64,000 nt of DNA, taken from assembly GCF_018398395.1 (NCBI RefSeq), contig NZ_JAHCBF010000006.1:1-64000 (forward strand). Reading direction: 5' to 3'. A model generated the notes under the pieces. That model had not been told where the DNA came from. It made no database searches and saw nothing but the letters and a program-made list of their open reading frames with translations. How positions within the stretch are numbered: position 1 is the stretch's first letter; each line of letters opens with the position of its first letter. This document shows, one piece after another, positions 22,760-33,816 of this stretch. This DNA is from Croceicoccus gelatinilyticus. GTDB lineage: Bacteria > Pseudomonadota > Alphaproteobacteria > Sphingomonadales > Sphingomonadaceae. Made by a program: the position numbers and the translations under genes.

Positions 22760-25423
22760 TCAGAACTTGTAACGTGCCGTCACGCCGTAAGTGCGCGGCT
22801 GGTTCGGATAACCCGAAATGCTCAACGGCTGGATCGGCGTGTCGAAGATCGACAGCAGGTAGCGGTCGTTCGTGAGGTTGCGGCCCCAGACCGACAGCTG
22901 CAGGCCGTTCTGCATCGCGTAAGTGAGCGAGGCGTTCACTTCGTTCACTTCGCGCTGGAACTGCGCAGCCGCACCAATTGCGGCGTCCTGGCCGAATTCG
23001 ATGAACCCGGGCAGGCCTTCGACGATCTGCACCGACGATTCGTGGTGGTAATCGCCGCGCGCGATAATCGCATCGCCGTTGCCGAATTCATGCGTGTACT
23101 GCGCCGACCACGTCGCCGAGATCGCCGGAACACCGGCCACGGCCGTACCCGAAAGATCGCCCACGCCCGAGAGCGGGAAGTCCTTGTACTCGCTGTCGAG
23201 GTAGGTCACCGCCATGCGCAGCAGCAGGGCGTCGACCGGGCGGACCGAGCCGTCGAATTCGAAACCGATGGCTTCCTGCTTGCCTGCGTTGGCAAGGAAG
23301 AAGCCGGTGCCGGTGAAGATGTTCGACTGGAAGCCGGTGATCGACTGCTTGAACGCAGCGAACGTGAAGTTCGCCGGACCGAAGTCGCCCTTCAGGCCGA
23401 GTTCGAGGACTTTGGAATCCTCTGCATCGGCAAAGCGGCTGCCGTAGGTCTGCGTCGGGAAGTCGAGACCCGCTGCCTCGATCGCGGCCTGGTCGGCAAA
23501 CGCCGGGCGGCTGTCGCGCGACAGGTTGACCGAAGGTGCCTTGTAGCCCGTCGCGTACGAGATGTAGGCGTTGAGGCTGTCGGTCACGTCATAGGCCAGA
23601 CGTAGCGTGTACGAGATGTCGTCGTCGCTCAGCTTCCCGCTCTCGACCGAGTTCGGAACGTTGAGGAACGGCGGCAGGTACTGAAGCGCAGCCAGGTTGC
23701 CGATCGGCGCGGCCGCAGCAGCGGCGCCCGTGGCGATCTGCTGGTACAGCGCAGGCTGGCTACCTGCGAAGGCCGCGATCTGGTCGGCCGTGGCGAAACC
23801 GCCCGGAACGCCCAGGATGCCGCCGATGGTCTGGCTGATGCCGGCCTGCGTCGCGCCCGTCACGAACGCGTCGAGATCGAGCGAGGAGAAGACGTCCGAG
23901 CTGACCACGTTGGTCGAGAACTTCTTCTTGTCCTTCGTGTAGTTGATGCCAGCCGTCAGCGTCAGGCGATCGGTGACGTAGAAGTCCATCTGCCCGAACA
24001 GGCTCAGCGCCTCGTTGTCGAGCGTGTAGGCTTCGTCGAGGCCGCGGCCGCCGATGAAGAACTGGTTGTCGAACGCGCCCGGTGCACCGGCCAACTGGCC
24101 GAAGAACTGTTCCAGGCTCGGAACGTTGAAGGCACCGCCGCTAAGACCGGAAATGCCGATGTTCGCAAACTGGCGCAGGTCGTCGCCGTAGTAGAGCTGG
24201 TTCACCTGGTCGATGGATTCATCGAAGTAGAACGCGCCCAGCAGCAGGTCGACCGGACCGATCGAGGCGTTCGCGCGGAATTCCTGCGTGAACGTGCGGA
24301 TCGAAAGGTCCTGGAAGTTGCGGCTGATCAGGTCTGCGCCGGTGAAGTCGGAGTCCTGGTTGGTGATCGCATCGACACCGCGATAGGCAGTGATCGAGGT
24401 CAGCTTGAACGGGCCGAAGCCGAAGTCCATCTGGCCCGAGAAGCCCCAGTTCTCGATGTCGTTCGAGCTCGGGAAGTTCGAGTAGATGACGTCCGCGAAC
24501 GGATCGTTCGGGTCCGAATTGCCGGCACCAAGGCCGAACGGGGCAGGCGCGGTGATGGCAGCGCCGATCGGACCTTCCTGCAGCAGCACGTTGGCGCAGC
24601 AGTTCTCGTCCGTCTTTTCATAGTCGCCGATCAGGCGGACCTTGAAGATGCCGCCCGGTTCGTAAAGCAGCTGGCCGCGGGTGAACCAGCGATCACGCTC
24701 GTTCGTCTTGCCGCCGGTGCCGAGGTCGGTGACGTAACCGTCACGCTTGTTGATGCCGCCGCCGATGGAGGCAGCGATCGTGTCGGTCAGCGGGCCGTAG
24801 ATGTTGGCCTTGGCGACGATCGCGTCGTAATTGCCGTAGCTTACTTCGGCTTCACCGCCGAAAGTAAAGCGCGGCTCTGCCGTCACGACCGAGATGACGC
24901 CGGCGCTGGCGTTCTTTCCGAACAGCGTCGACTGCGGACCGCGCAGTACTTCGATGCGCTGCAGGTCGGGCAGGTCGTTGATGCGCGCGGCCGAGCGCGA
25001 GCGATACACGCCGTCGACGAAGACGCCGACCGACGGTTCGATACCGGCGTTGTTCGCGCCGTTGCCGAAGCCGCGGATGATGAAGTTGGTGTTCGCGCTC
25101 GACTGAAGCTGCGTCACCTTCAGCGAAGGCGCGATGCTGGTAAGGTCCTTGAGATCGCGGATTTCGGCGCGCTCAATATCCTCTTCGGTCGTCACGGTGA
25201 CGGCGACCGGCACGTCCTGAAGCGTCTGTTCGCGCTTCGTGGCGGTCACGATAATGGTGTTGCTGTCGCTCGTCGGTTCCGCATAGTCGGTGGCCGGCTC
25301 GGCGTACTCGACCTCGTCCGTGGCATCTTGTGCCAGGGCGGGGGCGGCGACGAATGCGACCAGGGCGGAAGTGGACGACAAAGCGGTACGAACGGCGAAA
25401 CGGCCGTTCCGAATCGGTTTCAT
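22760..25423 (-). CDS. TonB-dependent outer-membrane receptor
   Basis: An 887-residue TonB-dependent receptor. The start is ATG at 25423 (MKPIRNG) with AGAGGA ten bases upstream; the signal peptide ends APALAQ near 32. A Glu/Asp/Tyr-rich linker leads to the TonB box region TIIVTATKREQTLQDVPVAV. The plug (about 60-180) includes GVFVDGVYRSR and LRGPQSTLFGKNASAGVI; the rest is the barrel, ending in Phe (ARYKF) as outer-membrane proteins do. The type is abundant in Sphingomonadales; the ligand (siderophore, plant compound or sugar) cannot be told. Divergent from typA. Confidence 0.94.
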   Translation of the reverse strand: MKPIRNGRFAVRTALSSTSALVAFVAAPALAQDATDEVEYAEPATDYAEPTSDSNTIIVTATKREQTLQDVPVAVTVTTEEDIERAEIRDLKDLTSIAPSLKVTQLQSSANTNFIIRGFGNGANNAGIEPSVGVFVDGVYRSRSAARINDLPDLQRIEVLRGPQSTLFGKNASAGVISVVTAEPRFTFGGEAEVSYGNYDAIVAKANIYGPLTDTIAASIGGGINKRDGYVTDLGTGGKTNERDRWFTRGQLLYEPGGIFKVRLIGDYEKTDENCCANVLLQEGPIGAAITAPAPFGLGAGNSDPNDPFADVIYSNFPSSNDIENWGFSGQMDFGFGPFKLTSITAYRGVDAITNQDSDFTGADLISRNFQDLSIRTFTQEFRANASIGPVDLLLGAFYFDESIDQVNQLYYGDDLRQFANIGISGLSGGAFNVPSLEQFFGQLAGAPGAFDNQFFIGGRGLDEAYTLDNEALSLFGQMDFYVTDRLTLTAGINYTKDKKKFSTNVVSSDVFSSLDLDAFVTGATQAGISQTIGGILGVPGGFATADQIAAFAGSQPALYQQIATGAAAAAAPIGNLAALQYLPPFLNVPNSVESGKLSDDDISYTLRLAYDVTDSLNAYISYATGYKAPSVNLSRDSRPAFADQAAIEAAGLDFPTQTYGSRFADAEDSKVLELGLKGDFGPANFTFAAFKQSITGFQSNIFTGTGFFLANAGKQEAIGFEFDGSVRPVDALLLRMAVTYLDSEYKDFPLSGVGDLSGTAVAGVPAISATWSAQYTHEFGNGDAIIARGDYHHESSVQIVEGLPGFIEFGQDAAIGAAAQFQREVNEVNASLTYAMQNGLQLSVWGRNLTNDRYLLSIFDTPIQPLSISGYPNQPRTYGVTARYKF

Positions 25424-25701
25424 CGGCAATTATCCTCTTCTCTCAACCAGCCGGATTCATTTGGTTTTGAATAACAAGACCGGCGGCTCCTGATCATGCC
25501 TTAAGCGACAATTTGCGCATGGGCAACGCTTGCCTTACGTATTCGTTAGCGAAATCGGGGAATGCGTTGCTTCGCTGCCACGCCCTTATTTGCTTGCTGC
25601 ATCGCATCATTTTCGGTAGGGCGCGCGGCGCCTCGCCGGTGGATATTCGGCCCGCGTTGCACATACCCGATAAAACACACGAATTTTCGAGGCTTTCGAC
25701 C

Positions 25702-27525
<1,824 letters not shown>

Positions 27526-27526
27526 T

Positions 27527-28282
27527 TCAGCCCGACAGGGGCCCGTCCAGCCATTCGGCGTGATGGGCCTCGTCGAAGATGTTCCAGTCCCCGGCGGCGA
27601 AAGCTTCGTCGCCGGTGGACTTCAGCACCCAGTAGAGAAACTGCGCCACCCGTTCGGGGCGGATCAGCAGTCCCTCGTCGCGAAAGCCGCGGAACACGCT
27701 GGCCGAGGGATGATCGCCCTCGCGCGCGGAATCCTGCATGGGGCCGATGACGACACCCGGCATCGCAGAGCCCACGGTAACGCCGCTGCCCGCAAGGTCC
27801 GCGTTCCACGCGTCCTTGGCCATCAACAGCGCGGCCTTCGAAATACAGTAGAGCCCGTTCCCGGCCAGGGTCCGGTGCGCCGATCCCGATGACAGGTGCA
27901 AGACGCGCCCGCCCTGCGCCATGCGCGGCAGCAGGTCGCGGGTCAGGAACAGCGGCGCCTCCAGATTGATCGCCATCATCGCGTGATACGATGCGCCCGT
28001 CATGTCGCGCATGTCCTCGAGCGAGGCGATGGCGGCACTGTGCGTGAGCGTGCCGACCTCGTCGTCCCTGCCAAGCGCCGCTGCCGCCGCGACCCGGCCG
28101 TCGGGGCTGGCGAGATCGCAGGCGACGACCTCGATCAGGTCTGGGTATTCGGCTTTGACATCGGCCAGTTCACCGGCGCGGCGGGCCAGGCCAAGCACGC
28201 GCTCACCTTGCCCCGCAAAGTGCAGGCAAAGCGCACGCCCGACCCCGCTGCTCGCGCCCGTGACTACGTTGACCATTGCCAT
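27527..28282 (-). CDS. Short-chain dehydrogenase/reductase
   Basis: A 251-residue classical SDR. The Rossmann motif TGASSGVG is at 8-15, the catalytic Ser near 131-134 and Tyr145-x3-Lys149 (YCISK). The usual NNAG is replaced by HSAAI near 81-85. The start at 28282 has GAGAGG eight bases upstream. The substrate is unknown. The C-terminus has FDEAHHAEWLDG, unlike common short SDRs. It is convergent with typA and follows the ZIP-like gene by 19 bases on the same strand, so the two may be co-transcribed. Confidence 0.88.
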   Translation of the reverse strand: MAMVNVVTGASSGVGRALCLHFAGQGERVLGLARRAGELADVKAEYPDLIEVVACDLASPDGRVAAAAALGRDDEVGTLTHSAAIASLEDMRDMTGASYHAMMAINLEAPLFLTRDLLPRMAQGGRVLHLSSGSAHRTLAGNGLYCISKAALLMAKDAWNADLAGSGVTVGSAMPGVVIGPMQDSAREGDHPSASVFRGFRDEGLLIRPERVAQFLYWVLKSTGDEAFAAGDWNIFDEAHHAEWLDGPLSG

Positions 28283-28301
28283 TGTTCTGCCTCTCCCTGT
28301 C

Positions 28302-29099
28302 TCAGCCTATGGTTCGCTCGCCCAGCATGATCAGCGAATAGATCAGCGCACCGCCCAGGAAAGGCCAGAACCGGCTCGACCGGTCTTCGGGCAATTCCTC
28401 TTTCAGGGTGTTGAGGATGATGCCGCCGGCAAGGAAAGCGAAGAGAAATCCGATCCCGACTGGCGGCAGGTCGACCACTAGACCAAGCACCCAGCCGATG
28501 AGGACACTGGCCGCCAGCACCCATCGTCCGCGTTTCTCGTAGGCTTCGGGGTGGTCGATCCGCATGCCGTAGTCGCTGGTCAGGAAATGCAGCGCCATCG
28601 CCACGAAATAGAGCCCGAGCGACCACGGCCCGGTCTCCTCCCGGTGCAGCAGGAGGTAGCCCACCAGGAGGTTCAACACCGCGTAGGACCCGGCATGGAC
28701 CCATTCGAGATGATCCTCGATCCGGTCGCCATGCCCCTTGGCGCGCGAACGGCTGCGAGAGATCTTCACCATCCGCTCCAGCCCGTAAAAACAGACCAGC
28801 CCGATCAGCGTCAGGGAATAGACAAGGCTCTCGGCCAAGGTGCTGGAGAGCTTCAGTTCAGCGGCAAAGGTCTTCTGGTGCGCGCCAAGGTCCGGAAGGA
28901 CGTGAAGGAAGATATAAGCCACCGCCACACCGCCGGAAAACGACAGCCATGCACTGCGCGGCTTCACATCGAGAAAGCGAAGCCGGTGAACATTGAGGTG
29001 CACCGCCGCGAAGACCGATACGAAGAGGGCGGTAATGATAACGGTCGGACTGGCCATCGCGTTGAAGTGGGGCCTCCATTTGTCTGGGGCAAGCTTCAT
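28302..29099 (-). CDS. ZIP-like multi-pass membrane protein
   Basis: A 265-residue inner-membrane protein with about eight hydrophobic segments. Three spots resemble the ZIP metal transporter fold: VAYIFLHVLPDL (helix 2), MALHFLTSDYGM in the place of the HN..DG helix, and GGIILNTLKEELPED near the end. The classical HNxxDG metal site is not intact, so metal transport is uncertain. A basic, His-rich loop (RSRAKGHGDRIEDHLEW) lies in the middle. The start may be 29099 or Met15 at 29057; the latter begins directly at the first helix. Confidence 0.6.
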   Translation of the reverse strand: MKLAPDKWRPHFNAMASPTVIITALFVSVFAAVHLNVHRLRFLDVKPRSAWLSFSGGVAVAYIFLHVLPDLGAHQKTFAAELKLSSTLAESLVYSLTLIGLVCFYGLERMVKISRSRSRAKGHGDRIEDHLEWVHAGSYAVLNLLVGYLLLHREETGPWSLGLYFVAMALHFLTSDYGMRIDHPEAYEKRGRWVLAASVLIGWVLGLVVDLPPVGIGFLFAFLAGGIILNTLKEELPEDRSSRFWPFLGGALIYSLIMLGERTIG

Positions 29100-29167
29100 G
29101 CCCTTGCCCTGCGACTTGCGCGCTCATAGCGTGGTCACGATTGAAACCAACTGGGCGCATTTCCCTC

Positions 29168-30943
29168 ATGATCAGAACCCTTATTCCCGCCGCTCTTGGC
29201 CTTGTGATCGCGGCGACGCCTGCTGCGGCGCAGGAGAAGCCCGCCACTGACGAGATCGGCGCCGGCGGGCGGCCTGTCGGAGAGGCGTGGTCGCGCAGTC
29301 CGGTCATGGCGATGAACGGCATGGCGGCAACGGCCCAGCCGCTGGCAACGCAAGTGGCGCTCGACATTCTGAAGCAGGGCGGCAGCGCGGTGGATGCGGC
29401 GATCGCGGCCAATGCGACGCTGGGCCTGATGGAGCCGACCGGAAACGGCATCGGCGGCGACTTGTTTGCCATCGTTCTCGACCCCGCGACTGGCGAGATG
29501 CACGGCATCAACGGTTCGGGCCGCACGCCCAAGGGGCAGACGCTGAAGCAGTTGAAGGCGAAGCTCGGCGATGCGACTTCGTTGCCGCCCTTGGGTCCGC
29601 TTCCAGTCACGATCCCCGGCACGGTCGATGCCTGGTTCGAAATGCACGCCAAATACGGCAAGTTGCCGATGAGCGAGGTTCTGGCCCCCGCCGTACGCTA
29701 TGCCCGCGAAGGTCATCCTATTGCGCCGGTCATCGGCTATTATCTCGACGGCAGCCTCAAGGGATTCGAACGGCGGATGGCGATGATCCCCGAATTCGAC
29801 AACGCTCGATCCGTCTGGTTCGCGAACGGCGCGCCCAAGGCAGGGGAGGTATTCAGGAATCCGAAACTGGCCGACACGCTCGAAACGCTGGGCGAAAAGG
29901 GCCGCGACGAATTCTACAAGGGCGCGATGGCGCATACGATGGCGGACTATCTCGAACGGACCGGCTCGGCTCTGCGCTACGAGGATTTCGCCGCGCACCA
30001 CAGCGACTGGGTCGAGCCTGCGTGCGTCTCCTACAAGGACGGCTACGAGCTGTGCGAACTGCCGCCCAACGGGCAGGGCTTTGCCGCGCTGCAGATGGTG
30101 AACATCCTGAAGAACGTCGACCTGTCGCAATACCCGCGCGGGTCCGCCGAAGTGCTGCACTACATCACCGAGGCGAAGCGGCTGGCCTTTGCCGACGTGG
30201 CGCGTTTCTACGCCGATCCCGACTTCTCGGAGTTTCCGCAGGACCTGCTGTCGGACGAATACGGGCGCAAGCGTTTCGCGATGATCGATCCGGCCAAGGC
30301 CAGCGCCGACTTCGCGCCGGGCGAGCCCAAGCTGGAGGGTGAGGGCGACACGACCTACATGACCGTCGCCGACAAGGACGGCATGATGGTGAGCCTGATC
30401 CAGTCGAACTATCGCGGCATGGGTTCGGGCCTGTCGCCCGATGGGCTTGGCTTCATGTTCCAGGATCGCGGCGAGTTGTTCAGCCTCGATCCGAAGCACC
30501 CCAATGCCTATGCGCCGGGCAAGCGGCCCTTCCACACGATCATTCCCGCCTTCATCAAGAAGGACGGCAAGCCGTGGATGAGCTTTGGCCTGATGGGCGG
30601 CGGGATGCAGCCGCAGGGGCATGTCCAGATCCTGATCAACATCGTCGATTACGGGATGAACCTGCAGGAAGCCGGCGATGCGGCGCGCCTGATGCACGAC
30701 GGCGGGCGTCAGCCGACCGAGGCTTTGGACGGGCCGACTGCCGACCCGCTGGGCACGCTGTTCATCGAGGCGGGTATCCCTGAGGAAACGGCGGAAAAGC
30801 TGCGCGCGATGGGGCACAAGGTCGAGTACGACTACTCCGGCGTTCCCTTCGGAGGATATCAGGCGATCGCCCGCGATCCGGAAACCGGCGTTTACACCGG
30901 CGCGACCGAGATGCGTAAGGACGGCATCGCGGCCGGATATTGA
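29168..30943 (+). CDS. ggt: Gamma-glutamyltransferase family protein
   Basis: A 591-residue periplasmic N-terminal nucleophile hydrolase that cleaves gamma-glutamyl bonds such as in glutathione, made as one chain that cuts itself. The signal peptide ends AAAQ near 22. GNGIGGDLFAIV is the large-subunit glycine loop, and the self-cleavage nucleophile should be Thr395 in GDTTYMTVAD. The usual TTH[YF]S sequence is TTYM here, so substrate range may differ. GLMGGGMQPQGHVQ near the end is the small-subunit signature. The start ATG at 29168 begins the signal peptide. Confidence 0.92.
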   Translation: MIRTLIPAALGLVIAATPAAAQEKPATDEIGAGGRPVGEAWSRSPVMAMNGMAATAQPLATQVALDILKQGGSAVDAAIAANATLGLMEPTGNGIGGDLFAIVLDPATGEMHGINGSGRTPKGQTLKQLKAKLGDATSLPPLGPLPVTIPGTVDAWFEMHAKYGKLPMSEVLAPAVRYAREGHPIAPVIGYYLDGSLKGFERRMAMIPEFDNARSVWFANGAPKAGEVFRNPKLADTLETLGEKGRDEFYKGAMAHTMADYLERTGSALRYEDFAAHHSDWVEPACVSYKDGYELCELPPNGQGFAALQMVNILKNVDLSQYPRGSAEVLHYITEAKRLAFADVARFYADPDFSEFPQDLLSDEYGRKRFAMIDPAKASADFAPGEPKLEGEGDTTYMTVADKDGMMVSLIQSNYRGMGSGLSPDGLGFMFQDRGELFSLDPKHPNAYAPGKRPFHTIIPAFIKKDGKPWMSFGLMGGGMQPQGHVQILINIVDYGMNLQEAGDAARLMHDGGRQPTEALDGPTADPLGTLFIEAGIPEETAEKLRAMGHKVEYDYSGVPFGGYQAIARDPETGVYTGATEMRKDGIAAGY

Positions 30944-30991
30944 GGGAGCCTCGTGCGTTCCAGTTGCACGACCCCTTTGGAGAATACCCCA

Positions 30992-31615
30992 GTGCTGACC
31001 GAAATCGCATTCCACCACGGCGCCAGCGACGCCGAGATCGCCGACTGGCTGGCCAAGCGCCTTGCCCATGAACTGGACCGCCGCGACGGGACGGTCGCGA
31101 TCACCGTGCCGGGTGGATCGACCCCGTTTCCGATCCTTGCCGAACTGGCGAAGAAGGATATCGACTGGTCGCGGCTGGAAATCTGGCCGGGCGACGATCG
31201 CTGCGTGCCCGCCGATCACGAGGCGAGCAACTTCGGCCGTCTTGCCGCGACGCTGGAAGGCACGGGTGCCTGCCTCACGCCGCTCGACGAAGGCAGCCAG
31301 CCGCCGCATTTCGCGCTGGCGTGGCTGGGCATGGGCGGCGACGGGCACATTGCCTCGCTGTTCCCGAATACCGACCCGCAAGTGGATGACGACAAACAGG
31401 TCCGCCGCCTGACCCCCGATCCGCTTCCGCCCGAGGCGCCTTTCGACCGCGTGACGATGACGCTGCCCAAGCTGCTTTCGGCAGAGGCGCTGATGTTCGT
31501 GATCCGCGGCGCAGAAAAGCTGGCCGTCTTCGAGGAAGCGGCCAAGGGCGACAACGACCTGCCCGTTGCGCGGCTGCTGGGCCATGCGCGGGGCGAAGTC
31601 ACCTGCTTTGCCTGA
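30992..31615 (+). CDS. pgl: 6-phosphogluconolactonase
   Basis: A 207-residue DevB-type lactonase that hydrolyses 6-phosphogluconolactone in the pentose phosphate and Entner-Doudoroff pathways. VPGGSTPFPIL and the hallmark WLGMGGDGHIASLFPN are present. I prefer GTG at 30992 because TTGGAG lies about eight bases upstream and the N-terminus then fits the family; a GTG at 30953 adds 13 unlikely residues. The usual partners zwf, edd and glk are not here. It overlaps the NUDIX gene. Confidence 0.92.
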   Translation: MLTEIAFHHGASDAEIADWLAKRLAHELDRRDGTVAITVPGGSTPFPILAELAKKDIDWSRLEIWPGDDRCVPADHEASNFGRLAATLEGTGACLTPLDEGSQPPHFALAWLGMGGDGHIASLFPNTDPQVDDDKQVRRLTPDPLPPEAPFDRVTMTLPKLLSAEALMFVIRGAEKLAVFEEAAKGDNDLPVARLLGHARGEVTCFA

Positions 31616-32087
31616 CGTTCCTTTTGCGAACCTTCTGCCCGCAGGCTTGCACCGCAGGCTGCTGCGCGTGGCTGAACTGGTGCGCAGGCGCTGGTGGGGA
31701 TGGCGCAAGCCACGCTTGAGAGGCTGTGCCATCGTTGCCCGAAACGATGCGGGCGAAGTGCTGATGGTGCGCCATTCCTATCGCAAGCGGGACGAGTGGC
31801 ACGTGCCGACAGGCGGCGTGCGCGCGGGCGAGGACCCCGAGCTTACGGCCCGCCGCGAACTTGGCGAGGAAGTGGGCGTGGTCGTCACCGCGATCACGCT
31901 CGTCCATGTCGAGGAAATCGACCTGCATGGTGCGACCAACACCGTCAGCGTCTTTGCCGCCAGCTATTCGGGCACACCCGTCGCCGACGATCGCGAGATC
32001 GCGGAAGTGGGGTTTTTCGCGCCCGACGACTTGCCCGCGACAACGCCCGACTGGGCGCGCCATTACATTGCCAAGGCGGTCGCGTAA
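31584..32087 (+). CDS. NUDIX hydrolase
   Basis: A protein of about 167 residues with a perfect Nudix box (G-x5-E-x7-RELGEEVGV), which binds Mg2+ and hydrolyses a nucleoside diphosphate linked to another group. The substrate is not evident. The N-terminal 40 residues are basic and include an Arg/Trp cluster (LVRRRWWGW), resembling an amphipathic or membrane-near helix. The start is uncertain: ATG 31584 or 31566 inside pgl, or TTG 31608 at the pgl stop. It ends one base before hemN on the opposite strand. Confidence 0.85.
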   Translation: MRGAKSPALPDVPFANLLPAGLHRRLLRVAELVRRRWWGWRKPRLRGCAIVARNDAGEVLMVRHSYRKRDEWHVPTGGVRAGEDPELTARRELGEEVGVVVTAITLVHVEEIDLHGATNTVSVFAASYSGTPVADDREIAEVGFFAPDDLPATTPDWARHYIAKAVA

Positions 32088-32088
32088 C

Positions 32089-33399
32089 TCAGACCGCGTT
32101 GCTGAACTTGCGCGTGCTCTTTTCGCGGTAGGGATCGAAACAGGCCGCGATCCCGCGCGCATAGGGCAGGGCATCGCTTGTCAGGATAAGCTGCCCGTCG
32201 ACCACATGGCACAGCCGCGCGTCGAGGAACGGCTGCAGGCGCGGCATCGCGCTTTGCAGGACTTCGACTTCCATCGATGCGCGGCCGTGGCACAGGATCT
32301 GTTCGATCACACGCCCGCGGCGCCGGTCATCCTGACAGCGGGCGATGCCGTGCATCGTCGGGTGCACGCCTTCGCCGATCATCGTGCGATAGCGCCCGGC
32401 TGCCTTTTCGTTCTGGTATATCCCTTGCGGGAACTGGCTGATCGCGCTGGCGCCCATGCCGATCACGACCGGGGCCGCATCGTCGGTAAAGCCCTGGAAG
32501 TTGCGGTGCAGCTTGCCGCTCAACGCCGCGCGCGACAGCGGATCGCCAGGCAGCGCGAAGTGATCGAAGCCGACCTGATCGTAACCGTGACTGACCAGCC
32601 GGTCGTAGCCCGACTGCATCATCTGGAACCGTTCGCGCGGGCCGGGCAGGGCAGAGCCGTCGATCTTCTTCTGGCGCGGGAACATCGACGGGATGTGCGC
32701 CAGCCCGAACAATGCGATCCGGTCCGCCCCCAGCCGCGCTGCCATGTCGACCGATGACAGCAGGCGTTCCAAATCCTGCCCGGGCAGCCCGTACATCAGG
32801 TCGAAGTTTAGCGAAGTGACGCCCGCGCGCCGCAGCATGTCTGTTGCGCGTTCGATCAGCTCAACCGGCTGGACGCGGCCGATGGCCTGCTGGATCGCGG
32901 GGTCGAAAGTCTGGACGCCAAGGCTGGCGCGTTCGACGCCGACATGGCCTAGTACGTCGCGCCACGGTTCGGTCAGCGTGCGCGGGTCAAGCTCGACCGA
33001 GATGACCGGATCGACCAGCGGGAAGGCTAGCGTCAGCGCATCGACCAGCCGCACGAATTCGATGGGTGCAATGGCATTGGGGCTTCCCCCGCCAAACGCG
33101 ATGTAGCGCACGCGCGCCCCTGCGGGCAGTCGATTGCCGACCATCACGATCTCTGCCTGCAAGGCCTCCAGGTAGGAGGCCAGCCGCTGCTGTCGGTTCG
33201 CAGCGCCGGTGTTGCAGCCGCAGTACCAGCAGATTTCATGGCAATAAGGGATGTGGATGTAGAGCGAGACGTCGCCGTTGGCGCTGTCCAGCGCGGCGAG
33301 GAAATCATCCTCTCCCGCAGGGCCGAATTCGGCTGCGGTGGGGTAGCTGGTGTAGCGCGGCACAGGCACGGCCAGCAGGTCGGGAAGATAAGGCCACAT
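32089..33399 (-). CDS. hemN: Oxygen-independent coproporphyrinogen III oxidase
   Basis: A 436-residue radical SAM enzyme that converts coproporphyrinogen III to protoporphyrinogen IX without oxygen. The 4Fe-4S cluster binds Cys53-x3-Cys57-x2-Cys60, followed by GC as in true HemN (CGCNT). Further family marks are FGGGSPN, the SAM-binding ELDP and GVQTFDP. An FNR-type box lies 40 bases before the ATG. It closes the cbb3 oxidase cluster, so oxidase and its haem supply would rise together at low oxygen. Confidence 0.95.
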   Translation of the reverse strand: MWPYLPDLLAVPVPRYTSYPTAAEFGPAGEDDFLAALDSANGDVSLYIHIPYCHEICWYCGCNTGAANRQQRLASYLEALQAEIVMVGNRLPAGARVRYIAFGGGSPNAIAPIEFVRLVDALTLAFPLVDPVISVELDPRTLTEPWRDVLGHVGVERASLGVQTFDPAIQQAIGRVQPVELIERATDMLRRAGVTSLNFDLMYGLPGQDLERLLSSVDMAARLGADRIALFGLAHIPSMFPRQKKIDGSALPGPRERFQMMQSGYDRLVSHGYDQVGFDHFALPGDPLSRAALSGKLHRNFQGFTDDAAPVVIGMGASAISQFPQGIYQNEKAAGRYRTMIGEGVHPTMHGIARCQDDRRRGRVIEQILCHGRASMEVEVLQSAMPRLQPFLDARLCHVVDGQLILTSDALPYARGIAACFDPYREKSTRKFSNAV

Positions 33400-33438
33400 G
33401 ATGAAGGCGGTTCTATCGCGCCTTGCCGCGCACCTTCA

Positions 33439-33452
33439 TTGCTCTCGATCAA
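33439..33452. promoter_or_regulatory. FNR-type box before hemN
   Basis: TTGCT-CTCG-ATCAA matches the FNR consensus TTGAT-N4-ATCAA at eight of ten positions, with one full half-site (read on the minus strand as TTGAT). It ends 40 bases upstream of the hemN ATG and overlaps the stop of the small Cys-rich gene. It closely resembles the distal box before ccoN. Confidence 0.65.
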
Positions 33453-33670
33453 TCAGGGCTTTGCGATGCCTTCGATTTGCGGCGCGAACGGCACCCCTTG
33501 GCGCAGCAGGGGGCGACTCCCTTGGCCGGGGCCTGCCCGTCGATCGGGATCGACATCGTGCCGCCGGTGCAAAGCGTTACCGTGATCGTGCGGCCAGCCT
33601 GTTCGGGCGGAACGCCGGTCATTGCCGGAACAAGAGCGACGGCGGCAAGGCTGGTCAGAAGGCCGTTCAC
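33449..33670 (-). CDS. Small secreted Cys-rich protein in cbb3 cluster
   Basis: A 73-residue protein starting at GTG 33670, which overlaps the ccoS stop as GTGA. A hydrophobic N-terminus (about 1-19) looks like a signal peptide or anchor. The rest has four cysteines at 34, 55, 56 and 60 (LCTGG and PCCAKGC) and a basic C-terminal tail (CRSRRKSK). The CCxxxC arrangement suggests metal or disulfide chemistry, plausible for copper delivery to the oxidase, but I do not recognise a named family. Confidence 0.7.
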   Translation of the reverse strand: MNGLLTSLAAVALVPAMTGVPPEQAGRTITVTLCTGGTMSIPIDGQAPAKGVAPCCAKGCRSRRKSKASQSPD

Positions 33671-33816
33671 GCTGCGTCCTCGTCATCCAGAAGGATACGC
33701 TGGGCCGCACCGTCGAGATCCTCGTACTGGCCGCTGCGCATCGACCAGAAGAACGCGGCAAGGCCAAGCCCGCCCATGCCGAGCGCGACAGGGATGAGGA
33801 AGATCAGCCCGTTCAT
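33667..33816 (-). CDS. ccoS: cbb3 oxidase maturation protein CcoS
   Basis: A 49-residue single-pass membrane protein (MNGLIFLIPVALGMG, then SGQYEDLDGAAQRILLDDED). The acidic GQYEDLDGAAxRIL tail is the CcoS signature. CcoS is needed to put haem and copper cofactors into the cbb3 oxidase. Its ATG overlaps the ccoI stop (ATGA), and its stop overlaps the next GTG start. Confidence 0.95.
   Translation of the reverse strand: MNGLIFLIPVALGMGGLGLAAFFWSMRSGQYEDLDGAAQRILLDDEDAA

Noticed and set aside
29135-31732. 865-codon antisense frame across ggt, pgl and the NUDIX gene start
   Set aside because: It runs through three well-supported genes on the other strand.
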